Shown here: positions 18,265-25,973 of the stretch, piece by piece
Layout: each line of letters begins with the position of its first letter
How positions within the stretch are numbered: position 1 is the first letter of the stretch
Assembly (NCBI GenBank): GCA_905210435.1
Contig: CAJLWO010000015.1
Span: 1 to 47,817, forward strand
Length of the DNA: 47,817 nt
Source: an uncultured Bacteroidales bacterium
GTDB taxonomy: Bacteria > Bacteroidota > Bacteroidia > Bacteroidales > Muribaculaceae
Direction of reading: 5' to 3'
Position numbers and translations under genes: made by a program
Notes under the pieces: model-generated
Database searches by the model: none
What the model was told of the DNA's origin: nothing
The model's input: only the letters and a program-made list of their open reading frames with translations

Positions 18265-18917
18265 GGTGGTTCGGACATATTGAAGCCCGGTTGACGCTGC
18301 CGTTGCGCTATTTCGGCACGGTGGATTACTATGCGGCGATGGGTGCCTGCGCCTGTGTGACGGTAGATGACACCGCCCGCTACGACAAACGGCAGAAAGG
18401 TACCCACCGCATGGATATCGTCGACACCCACGGCCTCAAATCGCTGACAGTACCCGTAAGCCGCCCCGACAACATTGCCGGACCGTTGCGCTGGAGCGAC
18501 ATCGCCGTATCGCGTCACGGACAGTGGTGGCATGTCGTATCCGAAACCCTCGCCTCGGCCTACGGCCGCACACCATTCTTTGAATTCTATATCGACCGTC
18601 TCCGCCCGTTCTTCTCATCCTCGACCCCCGACATCTATCCCGACGTGGCTACCCTATGCCGCGAATCCGACGCAGCCGTACGCGCAATCCTCGGCCTCGA
18701 CAACGACATCACCTACGCCTCCCAATCCCCCGGTTGCCCCACGTCCGTCACGTCCTCCGCAATAACACCATCCGACCTGCCCATCTTCCCCATAGAATAC
18801 TACCAGGTGCGCCACGACAAATTCGGCTTCCTCCCCCACCTGAGCATCCTCGACCTCATCTTCAACATGGGTCCCGAATCCCCCCTCATCCTCCAAAAGA
18901 TGGTCAGAAATCTCTGA
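18261..18917 (+). CDS. WbqC-like family protein
   Basis: The 218-residue protein matches the WbqC family in its order of motifs: PLRYFGTVDYYAAMGAC near the start, YDKRQKGTHRMDIVDTHG, LTVPVSR, SETLASAYGRTPFFEFYID, and the closing HLSILDLIFNMGPES. The family is often found in glycan or surface polysaccharide settings, but its biochemical role is not firmly established. In Bacteroidetes it commonly follows lepB as here, and the ATGA overlap indicates coupled translation. Codon use turns very Pro/Arg-like in other frames near the 3' end only because of high C content. It is the last gene of the dapB operon. Confidence 0.82.
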   Translation: MRWFGHIEARLTLPLRYFGTVDYYAAMGACACVTVDDTARYDKRQKGTHRMDIVDTHGLKSLTVPVSRPDNIAGPLRWSDIAVSRHGQWWHVVSETLASAYGRTPFFEFYIDRLRPFFSSSTPDIYPDVATLCRESDAAVRAILGLDNDITYASQSPGCPTSVTSSAITPSDLPIFPIEYYQVRHDKFGFLPHLSILDLIFNMGPESPLILQKMVRNL

Positions 18918-18934
18918 TTGTATCGTAAATAAGG

Positions 18935-18965
18935 AATTTATGTCCTAAAATTTAGGACATAAATT
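18935..18965. repeat. Perfect palindrome 1 downstream of the DUF4143 ATPase gene
   Basis: Two 15-base arms meet at a single central A (18950); the core is TGTCCTAAA-A-TTTAGGACA. It follows wbqC and also lies beyond the stop of the leftward ATPase gene, so it could act on either transcript. Confidence 0.85.
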
Positions 18966-18972
18966 GATAAAG

Positions 18973-18991
18973 TGTCCTAAATTTTAGGACA
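18973..18991. repeat. Palindrome 2 downstream of the DUF4143 ATPase gene
   Basis: TGTCCTAAA-T-TTTAGGACA, a perfect 9-bp inverted repeat. It repeats the core of the neighbouring palindrome 23 bases center to center plus a short spacer, and the same core occurs upstream of the ATPase gene. Confidence 0.85.
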
Positions 18992-19052
18992 ACTTTGGTT
19001 TATCAACGGAATCTCTTGTTATTGTAAATCGTCCAATGGCCTTGGACGGATA

Positions 19053-20357
19053 TTACAGGTCCAATAGCCAGCGCCATGCGGGGACGACATGAATATTGCG
19101 TCCGTCGGGGGTAGATAATTCCATATAAGTATCGGCAGTGATAATATACAGGTTGTTGCAGCCGGTTGCGCTGGAGGCTTCTATGAGGCCATTGATTTCA
19201 CGTGTGCGCGTTTCTTCGTCATCAATGTTCCAGCTCACCTGTATTAACTGACTGATTTCGATACCGCGCTGTACTACAAAATCACATTCTCCGTTTCCCG
19301 AAAAATAGAAAATCTTATCCATTGGCAACAACATGCGGTAAAGTTGCAGCAAAACCGTATTTTCTAATTTTTTACCATTGTCATTGCTCTGCGGCAGGAG
19401 TACAGCGTCACGCATTCCGTTGTCAATACAGTAGTATTTTGGTAATGAATTCTCGGTCTTCTGTAGTGAACGGCTGTAATTCGGTACTCTGATAAACAGG
19501 AATATATTGCAGGCGTAATCGGCCCAGTCATAAAGGGTATCTTTTGATATCTTCAGCCCGCGCGACTTTATGTCGCCATGTATTCCGCGGATTGATGTCG
19601 GTTCGGTCAGATTAGACATTATTCTTTTAAGGAAATACCTTAAAACTTCGATATTGGATATTTCATAATGTTCGGCCAAATCTTTCAATAGCATTGTGTC
19701 GAAGTATGATTGTAGGGTCTTTGCTTTCCTGATAGGATTTTCCGTAAGTACAACTTCGGGAAATCCGCCTTCGTCGTTGTAATCGAGGAAAGCATTTCTG
19801 ATCTTTGCAAGATTCTGTTCAAGGAGATTGCCTGTATCAATGTTTTTGAATCTGCAATATTCGCGAAACGACAACGGTAATGTCTCTTCTTCCTCAGGCC
19901 AGCCACGAAGTGCGGTTTTGAGCTCTGTGCTGAGCATTGAAGCGTTGCTGCCGCTAATGTATATATTTTTGGTATAGTGTTTGTATAATCGCATGACGAA
20001 GTATTCCCACCCGTCGATCAGCTGTATTTCGTCGAAGAATATATACACGTCGCTCATTTTAATTTCGGGATACATTTCCATGTATGCCTCGATTATCATA
20101 TTGAGCTCGCCCGAGGTCATCTGTATGAGACGTTCATCGTCAAAACTTACCCACAGGAAACGCTCGCGCGCCACTCCTTCGCGTAAAAGATCGTTTATTA
20201 CGATTTCCATGCGCGACGACTTGCCGCATCTGCGTACACCGGGTATGATGACAATTTTTTCTTCGCCTACAGGCAGCGGTTTTTCTCGTGGCAGCAGGTC
20301 TGTCGGGAACTCGGCCTGACGCATCGCTATCTGAGATTTGATATACAATTTATCCAT
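19053..20357 (-). CDS. AAA ATPase with C-terminal DUF4143 domain
   Basis: This 434-residue protein belongs to the multi-copy Bacteroidales ATPase family with DUF4143. The Walker A loop is IPGVRRCGKSSRME and Walker B is VYIFFDEIQLIDGW; YISGSNASML is the sensor region. The C-terminal half (about 215-430) carries the DUF4143 pattern, including YCIDNGMRDAVL, KKLENTVLLQLYR and FSGNGECDFVVQRG, which resembles the PD-(D/E)XK nuclease-like core. The cellular role of the family is unknown. ATG at 20357 is taken as the start: an AAAGGA motif precedes it, and the in-frame TTG at 20378 lies inside the -7 box. The gene is flanked on both sides by TGTCCTAAA palindromes. Confidence 0.88.
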   Translation of the reverse strand: MDKLYIKSQIAMRQAEFPTDLLPREKPLPVGEEKIVIIPGVRRCGKSSRMEIVINDLLREGVARERFLWVSFDDERLIQMTSGELNMIIEAYMEMYPEIKMSDVYIFFDEIQLIDGWEYFVMRLYKHYTKNIYISGSNASMLSTELKTALRGWPEEEETLPLSFREYCRFKNIDTGNLLEQNLAKIRNAFLDYNDEGGFPEVVLTENPIRKAKTLQSYFDTMLLKDLAEHYEISNIEVLRYFLKRIMSNLTEPTSIRGIHGDIKSRGLKISKDTLYDWADYACNIFLFIRVPNYSRSLQKTENSLPKYYCIDNGMRDAVLLPQSNDNGKKLENTVLLQLYRMLLPMDKIFYFSGNGECDFVVQRGIEISQLIQVSWNIDDEETRTREINGLIEASSATGCNNLYIITADTYMELSTPDGRNIHVVPAWRWLLDL

Positions 20358-20375
20358 GTGTCCTTTGTTTTGGGA

Positions 20376-20410
20376 CAAATATATAAATTTTTGTCTTAAA
20401 TTTTAGGACA
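20376..20410 (-). promoter_or_regulatory. ATPase promoter with overlapping palindrome
   Basis: The minus strand has TATATTTG at 20383-20376, matching TAnnTTTG. Immediately upstream, 20392-20410 reads TGTCCTAAA-A-TTTAAGACA, a 9-bp inverted repeat with one mismatch. It covers the spacer and -33 region, a typical operator position. Confidence 0.65.
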
Positions 20411-20485
20411 ATTATCGGATTTTTTTGAAATTGTACTCTATTTCCTTTGATGCGATAGTGTAAATGGGGGTTTGTGGAGTTGAAA

Positions 20486-20567
20486 GAGGGTGTTACAGAA
20501 CTCGATTTTAGCTGAGAGGGTGTTGCAGTTCTGCAACACCCTCAAAGTTTAGTTCTGCAACACCCTC
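20486..20567. repeat. TIR-only element, copy C, between ftsZ and the ATPase gene
   Basis: The left end GAGGGTGTTACAGAACT (20486-20502) is inverted at AGTTCTGCAACACCCTC (20551-20567). Between them sits a perfect palindrome of the same sequence, GAGGGTGTTGCAG-TT-CTGCAACACCCTC in two 13-base arms (20516-20543). The termini match the composite repeats elsewhere in the window, but no GTAG-foot core is present. Confidence 0.8.
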
Positions 20568-20636
20568 GTATGGGTGGTTGAGTGTTAGTTTATTGGTGGA
20601 TGCGCGGGTGTGCGGCAGTATCGCGTATGGGCGCGG

Positions 20637-22013
20637 TCAGAAGACGATGCGGGTGCTGCCTGTGGGGGTGTCGGAGTGGGAGGGGGTGCCGTCGGGGTCG
20701 GTGAGGGTGTCGTTATCGCCGGCGGCGGTTTTCTTGTGGGATTTTTTGATTTCCTCCACTACGCGGCGGTCGCGCGACGATGTCGGCAGATTTTCGAATT
20801 TCTCTATTATAGAATCATCGCCAATCTGGTCGGGGGTGAGGATTATGTATTTCTGAGCTTCGGGCGAGCGTACGATGTTTCCGGTCTTTTCTTTACCGTA
20901 GAGGTCGGCGAGACGTTTGGTCGTATCGGTAGGGTTGTCGATAGCTTCCTTTATTATTACAGGCCCGTCTTTTTCGACTGCGGCTGTCTTTTTTACCTTT
21001 TCGGCGGCTGTTTTGTCGGTTTTGTCCTTCTGCGTGGCGAAACCGGCGGCAAGTATGGTGATTTTGACCTTGTTGCCGAGCGAGCTGTCCTTCGCCAGAC
21101 CCCAGATGATGTCGACATTGGGGTTGATGTCGGATACGAATTCCGAAATCTCGCTCGCCTCCTTCATGAGGAATTCCTGGTCGCCCTCGGGGTTGAAGTA
21201 GATGTTGAACAGCAGACGCTGCGAACCGAAGATGTCGCGGTCCTTGAGCAACGGTGAGTTGAGGGCGTCGTTGATGGCCTTGGTGACGCGGTGCTCCCCT
21301 TCGCCGTAGCCTATGGATATGACGGCGGCGCCACCGTTGCGCAACGTGGTGTCGACGTCGTTGAAGTCGATGTTGATGACGGTGTTGGAGTTGGTTATCA
21401 TCTCCGAGATGCCGCGGGCCGCGATGGTCAGTGTGTCGTCGGCTTTGCCGAACGCGTTGATGAAGTTGAGTTCGGGGTATATCTCGGTCAGCCGCTCGTT
21501 GTTGATGACAAGGAGCGCGTCGACATATTTGCTCATCTCCTCGGCGCCTTCAAGCGCCTTGAGTATCTTTTTCTGACCCTCGAAGAGGAACGGAATGGTG
21601 ACGATGCCTATGGTGAGCATGCCGTGTTCGCGGGCTATGCGTGCCACCACGGGGGCTGCGCCGGTGCCGGTGCCTCCGCCCATGCCGGCGGTGATGAACA
21701 CCATCTTGGTGTTGTCGGTGAACAGGTCGGCGATATTCTCCTCGCTGTCCAAGGCGGCCTGGCGTGCTACCGAAGGTACGTTGCCGGCGCCGAGTCCTGT
21801 CTCGCCAATCAGCAGTTTGTTGGGCACGGAAGAGTTTTTGAGCGCCTGCTCGTCGGTGTTGCACACCCAGAACGATACGTTCTCGATGTTCTGGTTGTAC
21901 ATGTGCTGCACGGCGTTGTTGCCGCCGCCGCCCACGCCGATTACCTTTATGATGCTGCTCTTGGTGGCCTGCGGAATGAATTCTGATGATTGTGATATAT
22001 CTTCGATTGTCAT
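20637..22013 (-). CDS. ftsZ: Cell division GTPase FtsZ
   Basis: The 458-residue tubulin homologue has the GTP-binding signature GGGTGTG at 112-118, IKVIGVGGGGNNAV near the start, and the T7-loop region NTVINIDFNDVDTTL. It forms the cytoplasmic division ring. After the globular part (to about 335) comes a charged linker, then ILTPDQIGDDSIIEKFENLP, which may be the conserved FtsA-binding peptide. About 40 further residues end TGSTRIVF, an unusual extra tail. It is the last gene of the dcw cluster, 65 bases after ftsA. A repeat element (20486-20567) follows and may end or shape its transcript. Confidence 0.97.
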   Translation of the reverse strand: MTIEDISQSSEFIPQATKSSIIKVIGVGGGGNNAVQHMYNQNIENVSFWVCNTDEQALKNSSVPNKLLIGETGLGAGNVPSVARQAALDSEENIADLFTDNTKMVFITAGMGGGTGTGAAPVVARIAREHGMLTIGIVTIPFLFEGQKKILKALEGAEEMSKYVDALLVINNERLTEIYPELNFINAFGKADDTLTIAARGISEMITNSNTVINIDFNDVDTTLRNGGAAVISIGYGEGEHRVTKAINDALNSPLLKDRDIFGSQRLLFNIYFNPEGDQEFLMKEASEISEFVSDINPNVDIIWGLAKDSSLGNKVKITILAAGFATQKDKTDKTAAEKVKKTAAVEKDGPVIIKEAIDNPTDTTKRLADLYGKEKTGNIVRSPEAQKYIILTPDQIGDDSIIEKFENLPTSSRDRRVVEEIKKSHKKTAAGDNDTLTDPDGTPSHSDTPTGSTRIVF

Positions 22014-22078
22014 GATTGACTTATTTTACTGGTGCTGAATAAAATGATTGGGGACGCGCAACGGCTGATATGACCGGG

Positions 22079-23542
22079 TTATTCCTCCTCCTCTTCGTCG
22101 AAGCGGTCGGACTCGTCATCGCGGAATATCTTGGTGAATTTCTCTTTTATGCGCAATATTATCGGACTGGGACGGCTTTCGGTTTCTTTCTGCGTGTTTT
22201 TGTGCGATGCCTTTGACTTGGTGTTGCCTTTTAGCCACCCTTTTGGGGGGTCTATAAAGTCATTCGGATCAATGTCGTCGTCATCTTTGCCCACAGTAAC
22301 ATCGTCGTCGTCATCGTCGTCGGCCGGTGCATAGCCGCCTGTATTCTTTTGTGAGGATGATTTACCGGGATGTACTTGTTCATCGAGCCTGACCACAGGC
22401 GACAGGCAGTCGACGGGATTGCGTTCGGCGGCGGCAATCAGGAGCGCCACCACGTCGGTGATGTCGTCGGCTGATATAGAGGTGTCGGATATGCGTATGT
22501 TGCGCGGTGTGGTGCCGGTGCGCACCTTCATGTTGCTTTGTGTGGCTATCATGTCGCCGAGACCTTTGAGACGCGCGCCACCCCCTACGGTGATGATGCC
22601 TGAAGGGAGGTCGGCCGGAGTAAGTCCGGCATATTCTATGTTGGCTATCACGTTGGCGATGATTTCGCCGGCGCGGGCCGATATGTAGCTGTTGAGTTCG
22701 GGCTGCTCGATGGAGTGCTGTCCGGCATGGCGGCCGGCGCTGTCGCCCGACGGTACTATGCCTATTGAGCGCTTGATGCTTTCGGCATGCTCCTCGAGGT
22801 GGTTGAGCGACACGAGGTCGCGGGTGATGTTGCGCGAGCCCATCGGGAGCGTCACCATGTAGCGGAGCACACCCTTCTTGTAGATGATTATGGTGGTTGT
22901 CTCGCAGCCGAAATCCACGAACATGCAGCCTAACTGCTTCTCGTCGGGAGTCAGCACCATATTGGCCTGTGCCAGAGCGCTCACGATGTAGCCGTTGACC
23001 TGAAGGCTGAGACGCTCGGGAAACACGCGGTTGAGGTTGTTCTTTATGGCCGGCACGCCCTCGATGAGGCTGAATGTGCCTTTGATGGAGCGGCCGATGC
23101 GTCCCACGGGGTTGAGTGTCGACTCGTTGTCGACGAGAAACTCGTAGGGGAGCAGTTCGTATATCTCCTTGTCGCCGTTGCCTACGGTGGTGATGAGTCC
23201 TTTGAGCCGTTCGACGGACGATGAGTCAATCTCCGTGTCGACCTCGAAGCGCGATGTCTCTGTGGCAAGCGACGCGCCGATGGTGCAGCCGCTCAGGCCT
23301 ACGTATACTCCGGCAATCTTGCGGGGCTGGATGGCGCGGGCGTTCTCCAACTTCCGGCATATGCTGTCGACTTTGGTGCTAACCTCCTCCACGTTCTTGA
23401 CGTGACCGTAGCGCACGCTGTCAATGACGCGCTCGTCCTGCACGGCTAAGATGTTGATTGCTCCTGACGGGTCGATTGAAGCAAGCGCCCCGCGTATCTT
23501 GGAGCTTCCGATTTCGATTGCTACGATATATTTGTCATCCAT
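22079..23542 (-). CDS. ftsA: Cell division protein FtsA
   Basis: The 487-residue actin-like ATPase starts MDDKYIVAIEIGSSKIRGAL (phosphate 1 loop). It has VDFGCETTTIIIY (phosphate 2) and SGIITVGGGARLKGLGDMI (adenosine motif). It links FtsZ filaments to the membrane. The C-terminal part is longer than in E. coli: an Asp-rich low-complexity stretch (about 405-425, including seven consecutive Asp) precedes a Lys/Arg amphipathic helix (IILRIKEKFTKIF) that fits the membrane-targeting helix. The very end is again acidic (DEEEEE). It lies between ftsQ (17-base gap) and ftsZ. Confidence 0.96.
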   Translation of the reverse strand: MDDKYIVAIEIGSSKIRGALASIDPSGAINILAVQDERVIDSVRYGHVKNVEEVSTKVDSICRKLENARAIQPRKIAGVYVGLSGCTIGASLATETSRFEVDTEIDSSSVERLKGLITTVGNGDKEIYELLPYEFLVDNESTLNPVGRIGRSIKGTFSLIEGVPAIKNNLNRVFPERLSLQVNGYIVSALAQANMVLTPDEKQLGCMFVDFGCETTTIIIYKKGVLRYMVTLPMGSRNITRDLVSLNHLEEHAESIKRSIGIVPSGDSAGRHAGQHSIEQPELNSYISARAGEIIANVIANIEYAGLTPADLPSGIITVGGGARLKGLGDMIATQSNMKVRTGTTPRNIRISDTSISADDITDVVALLIAAAERNPVDCLSPVVRLDEQVHPGKSSSQKNTGGYAPADDDDDDDVTVGKDDDDIDPNDFIDPPKGWLKGNTKSKASHKNTQKETESRPSPIILRIKEKFTKIFRDDESDRFDEEEEE

Positions 23543-23559
23543 ATAGGCTTGAATTGGTG

Positions 23560-24423
23560 TTAAATGATTTTCGGCTTTATATCGGCGACATTGACGCTGT
23601 CGCGCTGGTTTATGATTTCGATGTCGATATCTTCATCCTCAAAACTGAGGTCGTCATCGTCGATTACGTTTTTGCGAAGTCTGCCCGGCACTATCTTGCC
23701 TATCACCTGGTTGGCGAACTTCACCGATATTGTGTCGTAATAGTTCCATCCCTTGACATCGAGCACCTGATTGTAAAATGCGAAAAGGCGGGTCATCTTG
23801 TCGTCGATGTTGCTGCCGTCGCCAATGTTGACGATATGGCCGCTGACAGCCGGCACGATGAAGATGTCTCCGCCACGGTCGACTTTCAATGCAGAAACGA
23901 GTTGTGACCACATTTTGTTCTCGGTGATACGGTCGAGAAGCGGAATTATTTCATCCGCGTTGGTGAGGGAGTCGTTGTCGGTGATGATGACGGGCACGTC
24001 GATCTGGTAGCGTGCCGATGCCTGAAGGTGCTTTCCGGCACGGTTGATGTAGTATGAGCCGTGGTTGTCAAACACGCGCGCCACCGGTATCATCGGCACA
24101 ACGTCGATGGCTATCACGTCGTTGGCGAGGCGGCGGCAGTTCACATTCTCAATGATGCTGAGTGCGCCCAGACGGAGTTCCATCTCCCTTAGATTGTAGG
24201 ATGCGGCCGCCATGGAGTCGGCCGACGCCACTATGCCGTCGAGCTCATGGTCGATGTCGTCGGGGGTCACGAACGGCGACATCGCGTTTTGCGACACACT
24301 GATTCTGACGCCGTTGCAGGGCGCCTCGGCTGCTATCCCCTGCGCCGTGGCGAGGGCTATCACCAGATACAGGGTGAGCATCAGTGACAGCAGACATAGT
24401 GTTATACCGCGCTTCGTGAGCAT
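23560..24423 (-). CDS. ftsQ: Cell division protein FtsQ
   Basis: This 287-residue bitopic membrane protein has a short cytoplasmic start, one span (about 8-28), and a periplasmic part with a POTRA-like segment (about 40-110, VRISVSQNAMSPFVTPDDID). A beta domain follows, including VDRGGDIFIVPAVSGHIVNIGDG. FtsQ connects early and late divisome proteins. Sequence similarity in this family is weak, and the call rests on topology plus position between murC and ftsA. The C-terminus is rich in Asp/Glu (DDDDLSFEDEDIDIEI). The adjacent murC ends 21 bases upstream. Confidence 0.85.
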   Translation of the reverse strand: MLTKRGITLCLLSLMLTLYLVIALATAQGIAAEAPCNGVRISVSQNAMSPFVTPDDIDHELDGIVASADSMAAASYNLREMELRLGALSIIENVNCRRLANDVIAIDVVPMIPVARVFDNHGSYYINRAGKHLQASARYQIDVPVIITDNDSLTNADEIIPLLDRITENKMWSQLVSALKVDRGGDIFIVPAVSGHIVNIGDGSNIDDKMTRLFAFYNQVLDVKGWNYYDTISVKFANQVIGKIVPGRLRKNVIDDDDLSFEDEDIDIEIINQRDSVNVADIKPKII

Positions 24424-24444
24424 AATTTATTGATATATAATTGC

Positions 24445-25824
24445 TTATTTTATTGACTCGATAATTTCGGGGATAAAGGTGTTGATGTCACCGGCTCCAA
24501 CGGTCAATAAGATGTCAAAATTAATATTTTTTATTGTCTTTGTCAATAGCTGTTTGCTAATCAAATGCTTTTCTTTGCAAGAAATTTTGTCAAAAATGAT
24601 TTTTGACGTCACGCCGGGTATCGGTTCCTCGCGTGCGGGGTAGATATCGAGCAGCACAACCTCGTCGGCAAGCGACAGCGCCTCGGCGAATTCGCCGGCA
24701 AAATCGCGGGTGCGCGTGTAGAGATGGGGCTGGAACGCCACGGTCAGCCTCCGCTCCGGGTAGAGTGCCTTGACCGACGATATCGACGCCTTTAGTTCGT
24801 CGGGGTGGTGGGCGTAGTCGTCGATTATGACGCGGCCATGCTCCCCTTTCTCCCTGAGGTGGAATTCAAACCGTCGTTTCGGGCCCATGAACGATGCTAT
24901 GGCCGTGCGCAGGTCGTCGGCGGTGACGTCGCCGGTGAGCAGTGTGGCTGCCGCGGCTGCGATAGAGTTCTCTATGTTGATTTCCACCGGTACGCCGAGC
25001 TCTATATCCTCTACTTTCCCTTCGGGAAGTATATCGCGCGGCACGATGAGGTCATAGACGATGGTGCCGTTGCCGCGGCGTATGTTGGCGGCGTGGAAGT
25101 CGCCCTCGTCGCGCGAGTAGGTGTAAGTCGTCACGCCTGCCGGTGCGTCGGGACGGAATTTAAGTCCGGTATGCACTATCAGTTTCCCCTCGGGATGGAT
25201 GAGCTGCGTAAAGCGGGTGAAGCTTTCGAGGTAGGCCTCCTCCGTGCCGTAGATGTCGAGATGGTCGGGGTCGGTGGCTGTGACGACAGCGATGTAGGGC
25301 GACAGATGATGAAACGAACGGTCGTATTCGTCAGCCTCGATGACCGAGTAGGGCGACGAGGCGTCGAGCAGGAAATTGCTGTTGTAGTTGCGGAGCACGC
25401 CGCCGAGGAAGGCGTTGCAGCCGGCTTTGGAGGTGTGCAGTATATGGGCGGCCATTGACGATGTGGTGGTCTTCCCGTGAGTGCCTGCGAAGCAAATTCC
25501 CTTGCTGCGGCGTGTGACTTCGCCGAGCACAACGGCTCTTTTCACGACTTTGAATCCGTTGTCGCGGAACCATCGCAGCTGCGGCATCGTGTCGGGAACG
25601 GCCGGAGTGTACACCACCAGCGTATTGGCCGGGTCGCGGTAGAGCGAGGGAACGGCATCGGCGCTTTCGTCGAATGTTATGTCGATACCTTCGGCCATGA
25701 GGCTGTCGGTCAGTTCGGTTGGCGTGCGGTCATATCCGGCCACATTGTCGCCCTGCGATTTGAAATAGCGTTCGAGAGCGGCCATGCCTATGCCTCCGGC
25801 GCCTATGAAATATATATTGTCCAT
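24445..25824 (-). CDS. murC: UDP-N-acetylmuramate-L-alanine ligase
   Basis: The 459-residue Mur ligase starts MDNIYFIGAGGIGMAALERY and has the ATP-binding loop FAGTHGKTTTSSMAA. EADEYDRSFHHLSP is the metal and substrate region, and DDYAHHPDELKASI is in the C-terminal domain. It adds L-alanine to UDP-MurNAc, the first peptide step of peptidoglycan precursor synthesis, in the cytoplasm. Length and motifs are complete. The 149-base gap before it, back to murG, contains a REPIN-like repeat (25878-25949), whereas ftsQ follows after 21 bases. Confidence 0.97.
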   Translation of the reverse strand: MDNIYFIGAGGIGMAALERYFKSQGDNVAGYDRTPTELTDSLMAEGIDITFDESADAVPSLYRDPANTLVVYTPAVPDTMPQLRWFRDNGFKVVKRAVVLGEVTRRSKGICFAGTHGKTTTSSMAAHILHTSKAGCNAFLGGVLRNYNSNFLLDASSPYSVIEADEYDRSFHHLSPYIAVVTATDPDHLDIYGTEEAYLESFTRFTQLIHPEGKLIVHTGLKFRPDAPAGVTTYTYSRDEGDFHAANIRRGNGTIVYDLIVPRDILPEGKVEDIELGVPVEINIENSIAAAAATLLTGDVTADDLRTAIASFMGPKRRFEFHLREKGEHGRVIIDDYAHHPDELKASISSVKALYPERRLTVAFQPHLYTRTRDFAGEFAEALSLADEVVLLDIYPAREEPIPGVTSKIIFDKISCKEKHLISKQLLTKTIKNINFDILLTVGAGDINTFIPEIIESIK

Positions 25825-25877
25825 TGTAGATTCGTGTTGTTAAAAATATGGTTACCGCGTATGGCGGCTTTAAATCA

Positions 25878-25949
25878 GTAGGGACGCACGGTCTGTGCGT
25901 CCGCAGGATATTTGGCTGATTATCGGACGCACAGACCGTGCGTCCCTAC
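25878..25949. repeat. REPIN-like inverted repeat, copy D, between murG and murC
   Basis: GTAG at 25878 opens a hairpin arm GGACGCAC-GGTCT-GTGCGTCC, and an inverted copy closes with CTAC at 25949. The spacer contains GGCTGATTATCGG. Short flanks AATCAGT and ACTGATT are also inverted. No GGGTGTTGCA-type outer ends are seen. Confidence 0.85.
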
Positions 25950-25973
25950 ATTACTGATTAGCCCCGAAAGGAA

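Noticed and set aside
20358..20378. TTG start giving the ATPase seven more residues
   Set aside because: The codon overlaps the -7 box and the extension is made from a palindrome; ATG at 20357 has a better ribosome-binding context.
20610..21986. Long open frames antisense to ftsZ
   Set aside because: They are composition-driven mirror frames of a GC-rich conserved gene, rich in Val, Gly and Tyr and without motifs; the same holds for antisense frames over maeB, murC, murD and the glycogen genes.
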